Source: Alcaligenes pakistanensis | GTDB lineage: Bacteria > Pseudomonadota > Gammaproteobacteria > Burkholderiales > Burkholderiaceae_B | Assembly (NCBI RefSeq): GCF_014652815.1 | Contig: NZ_BMZN01000003.1 | Coordinates: 1-64,000, forward strand | Direction: 5' to 3' | DNA: 64,000 nucleotides | In this document: piece by piece, positions 54,388 through 64,000 of the stretch | Numbering within the stretch: the stretch's first letter is position 1 | How the letters are laid out: every line of letters starts with the position of its first letter | Program-made: the position numbers and the translations under genes | The notes under the pieces: generated by a model | What the model was told of the DNA's origin: nothing | Seen by the model: the letters and a program-made list of their open reading frames with translations, nothing else | The model's database searches: none

Positions 54388-54772
54388 GCCAAATCGGCTC
54401 GTACGGTGGCAAGGAAATAGGCTGGAAGGCCCCTTTTAATTGACGGTAAGTCTGTCTACTTAGACGAACTTACCGTTCGGGTTCGGGTTCGCGAATATGA
54501 GCGCTTTTTTGGGGGAGCTGTCTGCCTATCAACCCTGGCGAACTGTCTGGGCTGGTCTGCGTATTCCTTGTTTGAGTATTGCTTGGCTAACAGATGGCAT
54601 GTACTGACTGACGAGGTTTCGGGGGCCAGATGGCTCATAAAGTAGATCGAAGCAGCTTCCTTTGTCTGATTAAACTGTTTGTTCTCAATCGACAAACGCT
54701 TGTCAGCCACCAATATCGTTACAATTGTTGTAACGCCAAATTTCAACTCTTTTAAATGCACGCGAATACACC
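54388..54772. other. intergenic stretch before the diguanylate cyclase gene
   Basis: No supported gene. It contains an inverted repeat ACGGTAAGT/ACTTACCGT (54443-54451/54468-54476) and an AT-rich segment at 54660-54760 that should hold the promoter of the cyclase gene. A minus-strand open frame (54456-54761) has no family resemblance. Confidence 0.5.
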
Positions 54773-55918
54773 GTGTCTTCTCCCAACCAGTATTTCGTTC
54801 TGATCGTCCCTGCCTGCGCGGCTTTGCTGGGCGTCGCCATGATTTACTGCTGGAGCCGTCTACGCGATCATCGTTATCTTCTTTGGATTGCTTCGGGCTA
54901 TATCGCCACGGCGATTCCTATGGGGATTCACAGTTTGATGCCCAATGAGCAGTTGGCTCGTTGGACTTTGCCGCTGTCCTCTATGTATCTGCTGGGTGTC
55001 TGGACGATGGCCAATGGGGTGGCTTTGCGTTTTGGCGGCCGAGCACATGCGGCTTGGGCCTGGCCGATTATGCTCATCACGCTGGGTTTGTTGCTTTATT
55101 TCTCCCGCGTGGATGATGATCTTTGGTTGCGTTTGCAGATCTTGAATTCGGGTCTTGCTTTGTTGGTGGCCTTACCCGCCAAGTCGATTCTTTATGGTCG
55201 TACGCCTACGCTGCCGCTCAAGACCTTGCTGCGGGCGTCTTATCTGACGGTGCTGCTCTATGCGTTTATGCGCGTTGCGATTCTGGCGACGGTGATCCCC
55301 AAGGAAGTCCAGCCTGAACTGACACGTTCGGGTTTTTGGCTGCTCATGCTGGCCACGAATATGCTGATCAGTATTTGGCTGGCTTTAGCTATTTTGACCA
55401 GCACAGCGATGTCGATTGTGCAGTCGCTGGATCACGAGCGCAGCCGCGACCCCTTAACCCGGCTATTGAATCGTCGAGCGTTTTTCGAGCAGGTTCAAAA
55501 GCGGCTGGATCTGTATGGTCACAGTGGCTGGGCAGTGTTGACCTGCGATCTGGATCACTTCAAGCTTGTTAATGACACTTGGGGGCATGCCGCAGGCGAT
55601 CGGGCCTTGAAGGAGTTTGGTGCTCTACTGGCACGCACGGTTCGGCAAGATGATCTGGCGGCCCGCTTTGGGGGCGAGGAGTTCGTCTTGCTGATACGCA
55701 GTGCTAGCCTGCACACAGCTGTGTTGGTAGCGGAGCGCTTGCGCAGCAGTGTCATGAATCTGCATATCCCCGCCACGGCCCATACGCTGACAGCCAGCTT
55801 TGGGGTGGTGCAGCTAAGCGGCAATGGCGATATCAATCAAGCGATTGAACAGGCCGACCGGCTTTTGTATGAGGCCAAACATGCTGGCCGCAACCGGGTC
55901 GTTTGGAAGGCTTCCTGA
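54773..55918 (+). CDS. membrane-bound diguanylate cyclase (GGDEF)
   Basis: A 381-residue protein that makes cyclic di-GMP. An N-terminal membrane sensor of about six to seven helices (about 7-210) precedes a GGDEF domain (about 220-378). The active site GGEEF is intact at 300-304, and the inhibitory I-site RxxD (RQDD, 291-294) lies five residues before it, so product feedback is expected. Translation starts with GTG at 54773. The sensed signal is unknown. It is a single gene after repeat copy C. Confidence 0.9.
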   Translation: MSSPNQYFVLIVPACAALLGVAMIYCWSRLRDHRYLLWIASGYIATAIPMGIHSLMPNEQLARWTLPLSSMYLLGVWTMANGVALRFGGRAHAAWAWPIMLITLGLLLYFSRVDDDLWLRLQILNSGLALLVALPAKSILYGRTPTLPLKTLLRASYLTVLLYAFMRVAILATVIPKEVQPELTRSGFWLLMLATNMLISIWLALAILTSTAMSIVQSLDHERSRDPLTRLLNRRAFFEQVQKRLDLYGHSGWAVLTCDLDHFKLVNDTWGHAAGDRALKEFGALLARTVRQDDLAARFGGEEFVLLIRSASLHTAVLVAERLRSSVMNLHIPATAHTLTASFGVVQLSGNGDINQAIEQADRLLYEAKHAGRNRVVWKAS

Positions 55919-56039
55919 TCCATTCCGGCAACTTGCTGCTACCCTTACAGACTCTTTTTTCAAGACAGCCCTGTTAGAGGCTGATTGATCGAATTATCAC
56001 AGTCAAAGTCAGGGGGTACGGATGCCCCAAGGAGACCTT

Positions 56040-57467
56040 ATGTCACTCAATGAGCTTAGCGCCAGCGAACTGCTGGCAGGTCTGGAAAAAAACCAATTCA
56101 GTGCCCGCGAAATCGCCGATGACCTGCTTAAACAATCACAAGAAATGGCTCATCTGGGCGGCCTGGCACATTTGAATTCGGAGCTGTTCTACCAGCAGGC
56201 GGACCAGTCCGACGCACGCCGCGCTCGTGGCGAAGCCTTGGCGCTGGATGGCGTGCCCCTGGTGCTGAAAGACAATCTGAACACCGTGGACATGCCCACC
56301 ACATCCAGTACAGGGGCCTTGCAAGGTCGCGTACCGCTGCAAGATGCACAGATTGTCAGTCAGCTACGTCAAGCGGGTGCAGTTTTGCCTGCCAAGGCGG
56401 TGATGCATGAACTGGCTTTTGGTATTACGACCAATAACGCCACCACCGGCCCCAGCCGTAACCCCTATGACCCAGACCGCATTCCCGGTGGATCGTCAGG
56501 TGGTACTGCGACTGTAGTTGCCGCCCGTCAGTTTCCGGCCGGTTTGGGCACGGACACCGGTGCTTCGGTACGCCTGCCTGCTGCGCTTTGCGGCCTGTAT
56601 GGTTTTCGCCCCACGGTGGGTCGCTACTCAGGCAAAGGTATTGTGCCCTTGTCCCCTACCCGCGACACTGCTGGCCCCATGACACGTAGCCTGGCTGACA
56701 TCAGCTTGCTGGACAGCCTGCTCTGCCAAAAAGCGCCTTCTATTATTGCCACCCCTTCTCTGAACGAACTGCGCCTGGGCGTGCCCCGTGACAACTTCTG
56801 GAAAGAGTTGGATTCTGGCGTTGCCGAAGTCACTCTGGCTTTTCTGGATGATTTACAAAAAGCCGGTGTCACGCTGGTCGATGTAGACCTGTCCCCGGTT
56901 CTAAAAATCAACGCCCGTGTCGGCATGCCGATTGTGCTGTACGAAACCTTGCAGCACCTGCCTTTGTATTTGGCAGAAAACAAGTACGGTATTGGTTTGG
57001 ATGAACTGATCGCGGGCATTCATAGCCCGGATGTGAAAGAGATTTTCGATGCGATTACCGGCGATTACACCATCAGCCAGGAAGCTTACGAAGAAGCGCT
57101 GAACATTGACCGCCCCCTGATGCAACAAGCCTATGCAGACCTGCTACGTCAGTCCAATGTGAGTGGTTTGATCTTCCCGACCAGCCCGCTGACTGCCTGC
57201 CCGATTGGCGATGATGAAACCACCCTGATGAACGGCAAGGCAGTGCCTACCTTCAACACCTATATCTCCCGCACCGATGTGGGCTCCAACCTGGGCGCGC
57301 CGGGTATCTCCCTGCCTATCGGCCTGTCAGGCGGTTTGCCAGTGGGTATGTTGATTGAAGCGGGTATCGGTGCAGATGATCAGTTGCTGGCTCTGTGCCG
57401 GGCGATTGATCCTTTGCTGCCAGCGACGCCTGCACCTGATTTGAGTAAACGTCCTACGGCAGCTTGA
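56040..57467 (+). CDS. amidase-signature hydrolase (indoleacetamide hydrolase-like)
   Basis: A 475-residue amidase. The catalytic triad residues can be placed: Lys77 in LKDNLNT, cis-Ser152 in PGGSSGG, and nucleophile Ser176 in DTGASVRLP. The start at 56040 follows AAGGAG closely; an in-frame ATG six codons upstream is not served by that site. The protein has no clear signal peptide. Similarity of layout to indoleacetamide hydrolase and mandelamide amidase does not fix the substrate. Confidence 0.87.
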   Translation: MSLNELSASELLAGLEKNQFSAREIADDLLKQSQEMAHLGGLAHLNSELFYQQADQSDARRARGEALALDGVPLVLKDNLNTVDMPTTSSTGALQGRVPLQDAQIVSQLRQAGAVLPAKAVMHELAFGITTNNATTGPSRNPYDPDRIPGGSSGGTATVVAARQFPAGLGTDTGASVRLPAALCGLYGFRPTVGRYSGKGIVPLSPTRDTAGPMTRSLADISLLDSLLCQKAPSIIATPSLNELRLGVPRDNFWKELDSGVAEVTLAFLDDLQKAGVTLVDVDLSPVLKINARVGMPIVLYETLQHLPLYLAENKYGIGLDELIAGIHSPDVKEIFDAITGDYTISQEAYEEALNIDRPLMQQAYADLLRQSNVSGLIFPTSPLTACPIGDDETTLMNGKAVPTFNTYISRTDVGSNLGAPGISLPIGLSGGLPVGMLIEAGIGADDQLLALCRAIDPLLPATPAPDLSKRPTAA

Positions 57468-57495
57468 TCGCAGTAGATCAAGCTTGTAAACCTTG

Positions 57496-57528
57496 CCCAG
57501 GGTGTCAAACCAGAGCGCACACCCTGGG
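57496..57528 (+). terminator. hairpin after the amidase gene without a T run
   Basis: CCCAGGGTGT pairs with ACACCCTGGG across 13 bases. No T run follows, so it may be an mRNA-stabilising hairpin or a factor-dependent end. Confidence 0.35.
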
Positions 57529-57612
57529 AGCAAAGCGTCAAGCTGACAGGGGCGGACAAGCCGTCTTTCCTCACACCCCAGGACAAATATGTAACAGCTT
57601 GCCCTCCCTGCT

Positions 57613-57641
57613 CTTGAAATTAACAAAGTCGTCCCTATAAT
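57613..57641 (+). promoter_or_regulatory. groE promoter, sigma-32 type overlapping sigma-70 type
   Basis: CTTGAAA (57613-57619), 13 bases, CCCTATAA (57633-57640) matches the heat-shock sigma-32 pattern. The same DNA gives TTGAAA and TATAAT (57636-57641) with a 16-bp spacer for sigma-70. The TATAAT touches the CIRCE operator. Confidence 0.72.
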
Positions 57642-57667
57642 TAGCACTCGTAGGGGTTGAGTGCTAA
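57641..57667. promoter_or_regulatory. CIRCE operator (HrcA site)
   Basis: TTAGCACTC, nine bases, GAGTGCTAA: a perfect match to the HrcA-binding CIRCE element, placed right at the transcription start of groES. HrcA is not encoded in the window. Confidence 0.95.
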
Positions 57668-57726
57668 AGCGCCTCGCGCCCCCAATCGGACTCACCACTC
57701 AAGTCATATTAAACAGGAGTTTCTCC

Positions 57727-59695
<1,969 letters not shown>

Positions 59696-59763
59696 GCCAC
59701 TTATCAGCACCCGATTGGGGCAGGAATTGATCACTTCTGCCCTGATCGTCACGCTTTTAGTAC

Positions 59764-59799
59764 AAAAAACCGGATGGATTTCTCCATCCGGTTTTTTTT
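59764..59799 (+). terminator. intrinsic terminator after groEL
   Basis: ACCGGATGGA, loop TTTC, TCCATCCGGT, then eight Ts; an A run on the left also allows leftward use. Confidence 0.92.
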
Positions 59800-59849
59800 C
59801 GCCCGAGCAAACCCCTATAATCAGGGCACTTCAATCTGCATACTCCTTC

Positions 59850-60233
59850 ATGTCAGACTCTCCATTCAAAAGCAAAGGCGGCTTGGGCCGCTTGTTCAAC
59901 GCCCTGCGCTACTCCAGCCAGGGCTTGGCCGCAGCCCTGCGCCATGAAGCGGCCTTTCGCCAGGAACTGGCGTTGGCGCTTATTCTGACGCCGCTGGCTT
60001 TCTGGCTGGGACAAGGTCCGCTGGAGATTCTGGTTTTGCTGGCCACACTGGTCTTTGTGCTGGTGGTGGAGCTGTTGAACTCCGCACTGGAGGCGCTGGC
60101 TGACAGCATTACCCTGGAGCATCACCCTTTGATCGGGCGCGCCAAGGATCTGGCCAGTGCTGCCGTGCTGCTGTCCCTTATTTTTGCTGGTGCCGTCTGG
60201 CTCAGCTTTTTGTATAGCCGTTTACTTTCCTGA
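59850..60233 (+). CDS. dgkA: diacylglycerol kinase DgkA
   Basis: A 127-residue integral membrane kinase that rephosphorylates diacylglycerol released during envelope glycan synthesis. Three helices are visible, with the conserved Glu in [13 protein letters not shown] and the catalytic-region motif [13 protein letters not shown]. Translation from 59850 gives the normal length; the frame is open upstream through the groEL terminator. pyrF follows 5 bp later. Confidence 0.92.
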   Translation: MSDSPFKSKGGLGRLFNALRYSSQGLAAALRHEAAFRQELALALILTPLAFWLGQGPLEILVLLATLVFVLVVELLNSALEALADSITLEHHPLIGRAKDLASAAVLLSLIFAGAVWLSFLYSRLLS

Positions 60234-60238
60234 TTCCC

Positions 60239-61060
60239 ATGACATTCATAGAAAAACTGAACCGTGCCTGGACGGACAACCAATCCATGTTGATGGTGGG
60301 TCTGGACCCAGACCCTGCCCGCCTGCCTTTGGAACTGGCCGACAAACCCGGCGCGATTTACGAGTTTTGCAAAGCGATTGTGGACGTCACTGCCGACTAC
60401 ACCTGTGGCATCAAGCCCCAGATTGCTTACTTTGCTGCTCAGGGTGCCGAGGATCAGTTGCAAGACCTATGCGACTACATCCGTAGCCGCTACCCGCAGC
60501 TGCCTATCGTGCTGGATGCCAAGCGTGGGGATGTGGGTTCAACGGCTGAGCAATACGCCCGTGAGGCCTTTGAGCGCTATCGCGCCGACGCCGTCACCGT
60601 CAGCCCGTACATGGGCTTTGACTCCGTAGAGCCCTACCTGGAATACACGGATAAGGGAGTTATTGTGCTGTGCCGCACGTCCAACCCCGGCGGCTCGGAT
60701 CTGCAATTTATGGAAATGGCTGACGGCACTCCCTTGTATCTACACGTTGCCAGTCTGGTAGCGGAGAAATGGAACAAGAACGGCCAATGCGCTTTGGTGG
60801 TCGGTGCAACCTTCCCAGACGAAATCGGTAAAGTACGTGCCCGCATCGGCGATATGCCTTTGCTGGTGCCAGGTATTGGCGCACAAGGCGGTGATATCGT
60901 CGCTACCGTAGCCGCCGGCATGGACTCGCAAGGCAATGGCATGATGATCAATTCATCGCGTGCCATCTTGTACGCCAGCCGTGGCAGTGACTGGCGCGAT
61001 GCGGCGCAAGCTGCTGCCATTGCTACGCGTAATGCCATCAATGATGCGCGGGACAAGTAA
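60239..61060 (+). CDS. pyrF: orotidine 5'-phosphate decarboxylase (type 2)
   Basis: A 273-residue enzyme making UMP from OMP. The type 2 form is longer than the E. coli enzyme. The catalytic motif DAKRGD lies at residues 93-98, and GLDPDP near residue 21 is also typical. It ends the dgkA-pyrF pair. No strong ribosome-binding site precedes its ATG, so translation may depend on the upstream gene. Confidence 0.94.
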   Translation: MTFIEKLNRAWTDNQSMLMVGLDPDPARLPLELADKPGAIYEFCKAIVDVTADYTCGIKPQIAYFAAQGAEDQLQDLCDYIRSRYPQLPIVLDAKRGDVGSTAEQYAREAFERYRADAVTVSPYMGFDSVEPYLEYTDKGVIVLCRTSNPGGSDLQFMEMADGTPLYLHVASLVAEKWNKNGQCALVVGATFPDEIGKVRARIGDMPLLVPGIGAQGGDIVATVAAGMDSQGNGMMINSSRAILYASRGSDWRDAAQAAAIATRNAINDARDK

Positions 61061-61149
61061 AGCTGAATAAGACTCCCGGCGGTCTGATGATCCAAAAGGC
61101 AAGCAGTCATAGACCGCAGTAGTAAGCGATAACGAAAGCGTAAAAACAG

Positions 61150-61198
61150 AAACACCCCATCGTGTGGATTTATTTCCAAACGATGGGGTGTTTCATTT
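61150..61198. terminator. terminator hairpin between pyrF and the CoA-transferase gene
   Basis: AAACACCCCATCGT (61150-61163) pairs with ACGATGGGGTGTTT (61180-61193), followed by CATTT. It serves two convergent genes. Confidence 0.8.
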
Positions 61199-61271
61199 AT
61201 TGCTAGCTACCCTGCACCAGGACTTCAGCTGGAACCGGCCCGTTAAGACTCGCTTAGACTTCGCACCTGCC

Positions 61272-62540
61272 TTAGCTTTGACCCTGACTACGCCATTGCA
61301 TCAACGCCGGACTATCTGCTCCCAACAAGGTTTCCAGCGCCTCCTCGGTATGCTCACCTAACTGAGGGGGAGCCATGCGATACGACACCGGACTTCCCGA
61401 GAATCGCATTGGGCTGGCTGTCATGCTGACTTTCCCTGCCTGACTGTGATCCAGCTCGATACGCATCTTCCTAGCCTGTACTTGGGGATGAGAAAACACC
61501 GCATGCAGATCATTGATAGGCCCGGCAGGCACGCCGACTCTGTCCAGTTGCTCCAGCCAATACGCGCTTGGGTGCTTCTGCATCGCAGCGCTTAAAATCT
61601 GCTCCAAGGCATCACGATGCTTAACCCGCTGGCTGTTGATACGAAAACGCTCGTCCTCGACAATCTCCGGATGCCCTATCGCCTCGCAATACGCCGCAAA
61701 CTGACGGTTATTGCCAATCGCGACGATGATGTGACCATCTTCAGTTGGAAACACCTGATACGGCACCAGATTCTGATGCGCGTTACCCGCCCGTTTCGGT
61801 GCCTGCCCGCTGACCAGATAGTTCATATTCTGGTTCGCCAGCATGGCAACCTGACAGTCCAGGAGAGCGATGTCGATATGCTGCCCCAAGCCACTGCGTG
61901 AACGCTCGAACAAGGCCGCCAGAATGCTGCTGGTGGCGTACATGCCCGTCATCAAGTCGGCAACAGCGACCCCGGCCTTTTGTGGGCCGCCACCGGGTTT
62001 GTCATCCCGCTCGCCTGTCAGACTCATCATGCCGCCCATGGCCTGAATCATGAAGTCATAGCCAGGACGCTCGGCGTATGGACCAGTCTGCCCAAAACCG
62101 GTAATGGAGCAATAGATCAAACGCGGGTTGATCTTTTTCAGGCTGGCGTAGTCCAGGCCATATTTGGCCAAGCCGCCCACCTTGAAGTTCTCCACCAGAA
62201 TATCGCATTCACGCGCCATGGCTCGCACCACGTCCGCCCCTTCCTGGCTGGCAATATCCAGGCTGATCGACTGCTTATTGCGGTTGGCTGACAGGTAATA
62301 GGCCGCTTCAGCCGTATCTTCCTGCTCGGGCGTCTGCAAAAAAGGCGGCCCCCAGGCACGGGTATCGTCGCCGGTTTCGGGCTTTTCGATCTTGTAGACA
62401 TTCGCCCCCAGATCAGCCAGATTTTGTGTACACCAAGGGCCAGCCAGAATGCGAGTTAAATCCAGAACCCGGATGCCTTCCAAAGGGGCAGGACGGGTCG
62501 CCTGCGGGACGTGCTGATCGCTCACGTTACGGTGCTCCAT
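61272..62540 (-). CDS. family III CoA-transferase (CaiB/BaiF)
   Basis: A 422-residue CoA-transferase. The N-terminal signature LDLTRILAGPWCTQNLADLGANVYKIEKPETGDDTR and the catalytic-Asp region AGVAVADLMTGMYA are present. Family III enzymes move CoA between carboxylic acids in carnitine, oxalate, mesaconate and aromatic-acid pathways. It follows a Bug binding-protein gene by 10 bp, a common betaproteobacterial pairing for uptake and CoA activation of an organic acid. The acid is unknown; the IclR-type operators next to the operon hint at an aromatic-acid or similar catabolic signal. Confidence 0.88.
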   Translation of the reverse strand: MEHRNVSDQHVPQATRPAPLEGIRVLDLTRILAGPWCTQNLADLGANVYKIEKPETGDDTRAWGPPFLQTPEQEDTAEAAYYLSANRNKQSISLDIASQEGADVVRAMARECDILVENFKVGGLAKYGLDYASLKKINPRLIYCSITGFGQTGPYAERPGYDFMIQAMGGMMSLTGERDDKPGGGPQKAGVAVADLMTGMYATSSILAALFERSRSGLGQHIDIALLDCQVAMLANQNMNYLVSGQAPKRAGNAHQNLVPYQVFPTEDGHIIVAIGNNRQFAAYCEAIGHPEIVEDERFRINSQRVKHRDALEQILSAAMQKHPSAYWLEQLDRVGVPAGPINDLHAVFSHPQVQARKMRIELDHSQAGKVSMTASPMRFSGSPVSYRMAPPQLGEHTEEALETLLGADSPALMQWRSQGQS

Positions 62541-62550
62541 TCAAAAACGA

Positions 62551-63537
62551 TTAGTCCAGTGTGATATCAGCTTGCTTGATCAGGCTGCCCAGTTTCTGGT
62601 CTTCCAGACGCAGGAACTCGGCATATTCAGCGGGAGTCGAGGCCATGATGTCCACACCCTGACGGCGGAACGTCTCAACAAACTCAGCGTTCTGGCTGAC
62701 GGTTTTCATGGACTGGCTCAAGCGCTCGACAATCTCAGTGGGCGTGCCGCTGCTGACATGAAAGCCAAACCAGGCGGTGACGTTATAGCCCTGGTCCAGA
62801 CCCAACTCAGCAAAGGTAGGCACCTCTGGCAGCAAGGAAGAACGCTCTGGGCCCGACACAGCCAAAGGACGCACGGTATTAGCGTTGATATGGGTAATCG
62901 CGGTGCCCATGCTGTCGAACATGAAGGAGATGTGACCACCCAACAAATCCGTCATAGCAGGCGCACTGCCACGGTAAGGAGCATGAATAACATCGATATC
63001 AGCCATAGTGGTGAAAGCCGCTGCCGACAAGTGCGACGAGGAGCCATTACCAAAGGAAGCGTAGGTTAGATCTTCAGGCTTGGCGCGGGCGTGGCTAATC
63101 AATTCCTGCCCGGTACTGAACGGGCTTTGCTTCGCGTTCACCACCAAGACGTTCTGCCCTTCTGCGACCAGCGATACCGCCGTCAAATCCTGCTTAGGGT
63201 CGTAAGGCAATTTTTTGTAGAGGTGATTGTTGACGACTGCCTGCCCCACTGCCGCCAGCAAGACGGTATAGCCATCGGGAGCAGATTTAGCCACAAAATC
63301 CGTAGCAATGATGCCGCTGGCACCCGGCTTGTTTTCCACAATAATGATCTGGCCCAGATCCTTGGACATTTGCTGTGCGACACCGCGTGCAATCACGTCA
63401 GTGACACCACCCGGCGTAAAGGGCACAACCAGACGGATAGGTTTTTCCGGGTAGGCCGCTTGCACACCCAGGGAACAAAACACCAAGCCCATACCAGCCA
63501 GAAGGGGAGCCACTTTACGGCCTACTACTTTTTTCAT
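62551..63537 (-). CDS. Bug/TctC-family substrate-binding protein
   Basis: A 328-residue periplasmic binding protein of the Bug family, greatly expanded in Alcaligenaceae. It has a signal peptide (about 1-27, ending VQA), then the class signature YPEKPIRLVVPFTPGGVTDVIARGVAQQMSKDLGQ. Members bind carboxylates and related metabolites and feed TctAB-like permeases or sensors. It heads an operon with the CoA-transferase gene and is divergent from an IclR regulator. Confidence 0.93.
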   Translation of the reverse strand: MKKVVGRKVAPLLAGMGLVFCSLGVQAAYPEKPIRLVVPFTPGGVTDVIARGVAQQMSKDLGQIIIVENKPGASGIIATDFVAKSAPDGYTVLLAAVGQAVVNNHLYKKLPYDPKQDLTAVSLVAEGQNVLVVNAKQSPFSTGQELISHARAKPEDLTYASFGNGSSSHLSAAAFTTMADIDVIHAPYRGSAPAMTDLLGGHISFMFDSMGTAITHINANTVRPLAVSGPERSSLLPEVPTFAELGLDQGYNVTAWFGFHVSSGTPTEIVERLSQSMKTVSQNAEFVETFRRQGVDIMASTPAEYAEFLRLEDQKLGSLIKQADITLD

Positions 63538-63558
63538 GAACTACTCCACTCTTATTTT

Positions 63559-63573
63559 GTTCGATAATCGAAC
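63559..63573. promoter_or_regulatory. IclR-type operator 1
   Basis: GTTCGATAATCGAAC is a near-perfect palindrome and closely resembles the PcaR/PobR/PcaU binding core (GTTCGATAATCGCAC). It lies 22 bp before the Bug gene start, so binding could block or activate that operon. Confidence 0.7.
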
Positions 63574-63643
63574 TTGATTATTAAATTGCTAAGTCTTGTT
63601 TTTTTTACAATTTATCATCGATAATTCTTAATAACCCCAGAAG

Positions 63644-63658
63644 GTTCGGTAATCGAAC
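63644..63658. promoter_or_regulatory. IclR-type operator 2
   Basis: GTTCGGTAATCGAAC differs from operator 1 at one base. Centres are 85 bp apart, close to eight helical turns, so dimers on the same DNA face could interact. It lies 30 bp before the regulator gene, which suggests self-control. Confidence 0.68.
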
Positions 63659-63687
63659 AAAACCAGACCCTAAGCTATTACTGAGCA

Positions 63688-64000
63688 ATGACGACCAACA
63701 AAGACACCCCCCCCCCCGCTGACAGCCACAAAGGTGACCCGGACTATATGCAGTCGCTGGCTCGTGGCTTGCAGGTTATTACCGCTTTCTCAGACCGAAG
63801 ACGGCCGTTGCGGGCAGCAGAAATTGCCTTGAAAACAGGTTTGGCGCGTGCAGTGGTTCAGCGTTGTCTATACACGCTGCAAGCCTTGGGCTATGCGGAG
63901 CAGGAAGGCGCGTTCTGGAAACTTCGTCCAGCGATTTTGCAGCTGGGTCATGCCTATTTTTCTTCCACGTCCATCGTCAGCCTGGCCCAGCCCATACTGG
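63688..64000 (+). CDS. IclR-family transcriptional regulator (truncated by window end)
   Basis: The first 104 residues are visible. A winged helix (SLARGLQVITAFSDRRRPLRAAEIALKTGLARAVVQRCLYTL, about 22-63) matches the PcaR/PobR branch of IclR regulators. A stretch of 11 Cs (63707-63717) encodes Thr-Pro-Pro-Pro near the N-terminus, in frame as given; a second ATG at 63748 lies after the tract and before the DNA-binding domain. It is divergent from the Bug/CoA-transferase operon and likely controls it through the two operators between. Confidence 0.85.
   Translation, partial: MTTNKDTPPPADSHKGDPDYMQSLARGLQVITAFSDRRRPLRAAEIALKTGLARAVVQRCLYTLQALGYAEQEGAFWKLRPAILQLGHAYFSSTSIVSLAQPIL
63707..63717 (+). 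repeat. homopolymer of 11 C inside the IclR gene
   Basis: Eleven consecutive Cs in the first 30 bases of coding sequence. Tracts of this length change length readily by slippage and would shift the frame for any start upstream of them. Confidence 0.85.

Noticed and set aside
54456-54761. 101-codon minus-strand frame before the GGDEF gene
   Set aside because: No ribosome-binding site or family features; it overlaps an inverted repeat and the expected promoter of the cyclase.
53977-54772. Insertion sequence or transposase near repeat copy C
   Set aside because: No frame of transposase size or motif exists there; the element is non-coding.

Overview
The window looks like chromosomal DNA of an Alcaligenaceae betaproteobacterium, Alcaligenes-like by gene content. 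The pointers are tripartite tricarboxylate transport parts (TctA, TctB and a Bug/TctC binding protein), a TctDE-type two-component pair, CaiB/BaiF CoA-transferase beside a Bug protein, assimilatory APS reductase with CysDN, and the order rppH - proS - ybgC - tolQRAB - pal - cpoB. This placement is by recognition, not by a search.

Layout. 1-2181 has no convincing gene: the leader and tandem promoters of a leftward rRNA operon (its 16S gene should begin just off the left edge), then a repeat field with (TTGC)n, (CAGAGA)n and (CTACTCC)n tracts, short CTATATATAG palindromes and one large folded repeat. 2182-4447: periplasmic rhodanese, YeeE/YedE sulfur transporter, 54-residue membrane peptide. 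4674-8432: Gate-domain membrane protein, msrA coupled to a c-type cytochrome, lgt, a probable 6S RNA, zapA and a coiled-coil partner. 8775-10755: tctB-tctA. 10939-16029: FAD oxidase and an Fe3+-type ABC importer. 16254-19935: NADP-dependent beta-hydroxyacid dehydrogenase, TctDE-like pair, rppH. 20000-27290: proS and the Tol-Pal envelope cluster. 27379-30718: hydrolase, PCu(A)C copper chaperone, thioesterase, MATE exporter. 30886-35541: four-gene BMP-type ABC importer. 35628-40480: YqaE, diaminopimelate dehydrogenase with a LysE/LeuE exporter, acetate CoA-transferase, LysR regulator. 41200-43472: ahpF and ahpC with an OxyR-like site. 43664-46143: MocR regulator divergent from an EamA exporter. 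46331-49290: cysHDN. 49307-51486: pta-ackA. 51731-57467: DUF1348 protein, LysR/pirin pair, diguanylate cyclase, amidase. 57613-61060: groESL with heat-shock promoter and CIRCE, dgkA, pyrF. 61272-64000: CaiB/Bug operon divergent from an IclR regulator that runs off the right edge, with two IclR-type operators between.

The most striking signal is a family of three long intergenic elements (1146-1380, 40855-41088, 54213-54387). They differ greatly in primary sequence but fold alike: a long closing stem, a 7-bp hairpin, an inner stem of 17-18 bp, an 8-bp stem and (in two copies) an apical 11-bp hairpin, with short unpaired words conserved. Paired bases change together between copies, which is what selection on a folded RNA or DNA leaves behind. 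I cannot name the family.

Other points: an antiterminator/terminator-like leader before cpoB, an 11-C tract inside the start of the IclR gene, and several promoters whose regulator can be guessed from sequence (OxyR, HrcA plus sigma-32, IclR, LysR).
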